NCBI RefSeq assembly: GCF_052857255.1 | Contig: NC_135504.1 | Location: 141,510,121-141,574,120 of the forward strand | DNA length: 64,000 bases | From: Amblyomma americanum | Lineage: Eukaryota; Arthropoda; Arachnida; Ixodida; Ixodidae | Direction of reading: 5' to 3' | Shown here: positions 62,349 through 64,000 of the stretch, piece after piece | How the letters are laid out: each line of letters begins with the position of its first letter | How positions within the stretch are numbered: the stretch's first letter is position 1 | Position numbers and translations under genes: made by a program | Notes under the pieces: generated by a model | Told to the model about the DNA's origin: nothing | What the model saw: only the letters and a program-made list of their open reading frames with translations | Databases searched by the model: none

Positions 62349-62478
62349 TCCGCGTGTCGATGGAATTGCATAACCAGGCCTGGAGTGCGGCCTTATCTCG
62401 GTGACCAGAACCGACAACGCACTCTCTCACCAGAGCAGGATTTGGCCACCCTGGTGTAGTACTTGGCCACAACCTTCT
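62349..62478 (+). other. LINE 5' leader
   Basis: These 130 bases between the A-rich tract and the chosen start codon are unlike the satellite. The ORF frame is already open from 62374, just after an in-frame taa at 62371-62373, but has no ATG before 62479. I see no separate upstream coding ORF, consistent with RTE elements, which generally lack a distinct gag-like ORF1. Confidence 0.6.
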
Positions 62479-64000
62479 ATGATCAAACCAATTAACCCTC
62501 GGCCCTCAGTCCCCAGCGGCTGCAGAGCAACTGACCACGGCGGCGGTCAGACCTGTGACGCAGCGGAGGGTGCTAAGAATCTCTGGCTCCGGACAGGCCG
62601 CCATTGGAATCTGAACCTGGCAACGTTTAACGCTAGAACTTTAGCTAGTGAGGCTAGCCTAGCAGTGCTGTTCGAGGAACTAGCGGGAATTAAATGGGAT
62701 GTGATAGGGCTTAGCGAAGCTAGGAGGACAGGTGAGGCGTATACAGTACTAAAGGACGGACACATACTGTGCTATCGCGGGTTAGAGGGTAGACGAGAAC
62801 TAGGTGTGGGATTCCTCATTAATAAGGATATAGCTGGCAACGTAGAGGAGTTCTACAGTATTAACGAGAGGGTAGCAGCAATAGTAATTAGGCTGAATAG
62901 GAGGTACAAGCTGAAAGTGGTGCAGGCCTACGCACCCACATCCAGCCATGATGACCAGACCGTTGAAAGCTTCTATGAGGACGTAGAATCAGCAATGAAT
63001 AGAGTAAAATCGCAGTACACTGTACTGATGGGCGACTTCAATGCGAAGGTGGGCAAGAAGCAGGCTGACGACCACGCGGTAGGTGACTATGGGATAGGCT
63101 CTAGAAATAGCAGGGGAGAGTTATTAGTCGAATTCGCGGATAGAAATAATTTACGGATCATGAATACCTTCTTCCGCAAACGAGAAAACAGGAAGTGGAC
63201 CTGGAAGAGCCCCAATGGTGAGATTAAAAATGAAATAGACTTCATACTATGCGCTAAACCTGGCATCATTCAGGATGTGGCCGTCCTCGGAAGGGTGCGT
63301 TGCAGCGACCATAGAATGGTAAGGTCTAGAATTAGCCTAGACTTGAAGAGGGAACGGAAGAAGCTAGCGAAAAAGAAGACCATTAACGAATTAGCCGTAA
63401 GAGGGAAAGCACAGGAGTTTAGGATAGCGCTGCAAAACAGATACTCGGCTTTAACTGAGGAAGATGATCTTGATGTTCATTCAATGCACGATAACCTGAC
63501 ATCAATAATTACGGAGTGCGCAGTAGAAGTAGGCGGCAGGACAGTTCGAAAAGATACCGGGAAGCTATCTCAGGTGACGAAAGATCTGATTAAGAGGCGC
63601 CAAAACATGAAGGCATCTAACACTACCGATAGAATAGAACTAACGGAGCTATCAAAGTTAATAAATAAGCGCAAGGTAGCCGACATAAGGAAGTTTAATA
63701 TGGAGAGAATCGAGCATGCTCTAAAGAACGGAGATAGCCTAAAAACAGTGAAGAGGAAACTAGGCATAGGTAAAAACCAGATGTATGCATTAAGAGACAA
63801 GCAGGGCAATGTCATTAGCAATATGGATAAGATAGTTAACGTAGCCGAAGAGTTCTACACAGACCTGTACAGTAGCCAATGTAATCAGAACGCTAATGAG
63901 AAAGACAGCAGTGCACAGCAATGCGTCATCCCGCCAGTAACGAAAGATGAAGTAAAAAAAGCCTTAGAAGCAATGAAAAGGGGAAACGCAGCTGGGGAGG
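62479..64000 (+). CDS. RTE-type endonuclease/reverse transcriptase, 3' end outside window
   Basis: The product nicks target DNA with its endonuclease and primes reverse transcription of its own RNA there, inserting new LINE copies. The frame is open for 507 codons with no stop. The start is the first ATG after the in-frame stop at 62371. Residues 44-290 form an endonuclease/exonuclease/phosphatase domain with every expected active-site motif: FNART (Asn51), LSEARR (Glu80), AYAPT (Tyr151), MGDFNAKVG (Asp186, Asn188), WTW (240-242), IDFIL (Asp254) and CSDHRMV (Asp277-His278). A lysine/arginine-rich linker follows (about 290-480). The last residues, MKRGNAAGE, are the opening reverse transcriptase motif; family members usually have K where residue 503 is N. 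The polymerase catalytic YxDD lies beyond the window. Intact frame and catalytic residues suggest a young copy, possibly active. Identification is from motif recognition; clade assignment to RTE/BovB is likely but unsearched. Confidence 0.9.
   Translation, partial: MIKPINPRPSVPSGCRATDHGGGQTCDAAEGAKNLWLRTGRHWNLNLATFNARTLASEASLAVLFEELAGIKWDVIGLSEARRTGEAYTVLKDGHILCYRGLEGRRELGVGFLINKDIAGNVEEFYSINERVAAIVIRLNRRYKLKVVQAYAPTSSHDDQTVESFYEDVESAMNRVKSQYTVLMGDFNAKVGKKQADDHAVGDYGIGSRNSRGELLVEFADRNNLRIMNTFFRKRENRKWTWKSPNGEIKNEIDFILCAKPGIIQDVAVLGRVRCSDHRMVRSRISLDLKRERKKLAKKKTINELAVRGKAQEFRIALQNRYSALTEEDDLDVHSMHDNLTSIITECAVEVGGRTVRKDTGKLSQVTKDLIKRRQNMKASNTTDRIELTELSKLINKRKVADIRKFNMERIEHALKNGDSLKTVKRKLGIGKNQMYALRDKQGNVISNMDKIVNVAEEFYTDLYSSQCNQNANEKDSSAQQCVIPPVTKDEVKKALEAMKRGNAAGE

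Larger units (their letters stand above)
62241..64000 (+). mobile_element. RTE-type LINE with tRNA-derived head (5' part)
   Basis: This is the 5' portion of a non-LTR retrotransposon. In order it has a tRNA-like head (62241-62312), an A-rich tract (62330-62348), a leader (62349-62478) and an open ORF (62479-64000) that continues past the window. The ORF begins with an apurinic-type endonuclease domain and reaches the first reverse transcriptase motif. I recognise the endonuclease as the RTE/BovB type often annotated in genomes as craniofacial development protein 2-like. The layout matches elements I recall as abundant in hard ticks. The 3' end, tail and target-site duplication are outside the window. 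An alternative is a tRNA-derived SINE (head plus A-rich tail) lying next to a separate LINE; sequence here cannot separate the two. Confidence 0.88.

Noticed and set aside
60883..62472. Minus-strand frame running from the LINE leader into the satellite (529 codons)
   Set aside because: Starts at a TTG codon in the leader, crosses the element/satellite junction in antisense, and has no recognisable domain.
62547..62765. Short antisense frame opposite the endonuclease domain
   Set aside because: Shadow of the LINE ORF, no domain, no supporting signals.
63087..63269. Short antisense frame opposite the endonuclease domain
   Set aside because: Shadow of the LINE ORF.
63570..63821. Antisense frame of 83 codons opposite the LINE linker
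   Set aside because: Hydrophobic composition is the complement of a lysine-rich sense strand; no other evidence.
1..64000. New multi-gene defence or metabolic system
   Set aside because: Only one real coding frame is present, a retrotransposon ORF; nothing else has gene-like structure.

Overview
This window looks like eukaryotic heterochromatin joined to a non-LTR retrotransposon. From about 1 to 62240 it is one uninterrupted satellite built on a 16-bp monomer, consensus (c/g)tccgcg(t/c)tggagaaa. From 62241 to the end it holds the 5' part of a retrotransposon: a tRNA-derived head, an A-rich tract, a short leader, and an intact ORF encoding an endonuclease and the start of a reverse transcriptase, running off the right edge. 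The RTE-type ORF and the tRNA-like head match, from memory, elements very common in hard-tick (Ixodidae) genomes. A tick or related chelicerate is therefore the most likely source. That is inference from family knowledge, not a database result.

The satellite is not a simple array. Variant monomers recur in the same order at long distance, giving nested higher-order repeats (HORs). I can follow an HOR of about 1.46 kb at the left edge; a block of about 8.7 kb at 2.84-11.54 kb repeated at 12.5-21.0 kb (offset 9699); a tandem pair of about 2.55 kb at 22.2-27.4 kb; a block of about 8.7 kb at 29.4-38.1 kb repeated at 40.4-49.15 kb (offset 11048, then 11047); a tandem pair with a 2412-bp period at 37.0-41.8 kb; one with a 3792-bp period at 48.2-55.8 kb; and one with a 2224-bp period at 57.8-62.2 kb. 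The last pair is cut off by the retrotransposon about 22 bp into a third unit.

The consensus monomer has no stop triplet on either strand in any frame, so the array produces many long, overlapping open frames (up to about 1.6 kb of protein on the minus strand). Most begin at GTG or TTG rather than ATG, and they share the array's 48-bp/16-residue periodicity. I treat all of them as by-products of the repeat. The only convincing protein-coding gene is the retrotransposon ORF at 62479-64000 (+). I found no CRISPR array, operon, rRNA or functional tRNA, and nothing that amounts to a new multi-gene system. What deserves attention is the hairpin-forming, CpG-dense satellite, its recent large duplications, and the clean junction with a potentially active retroelement.
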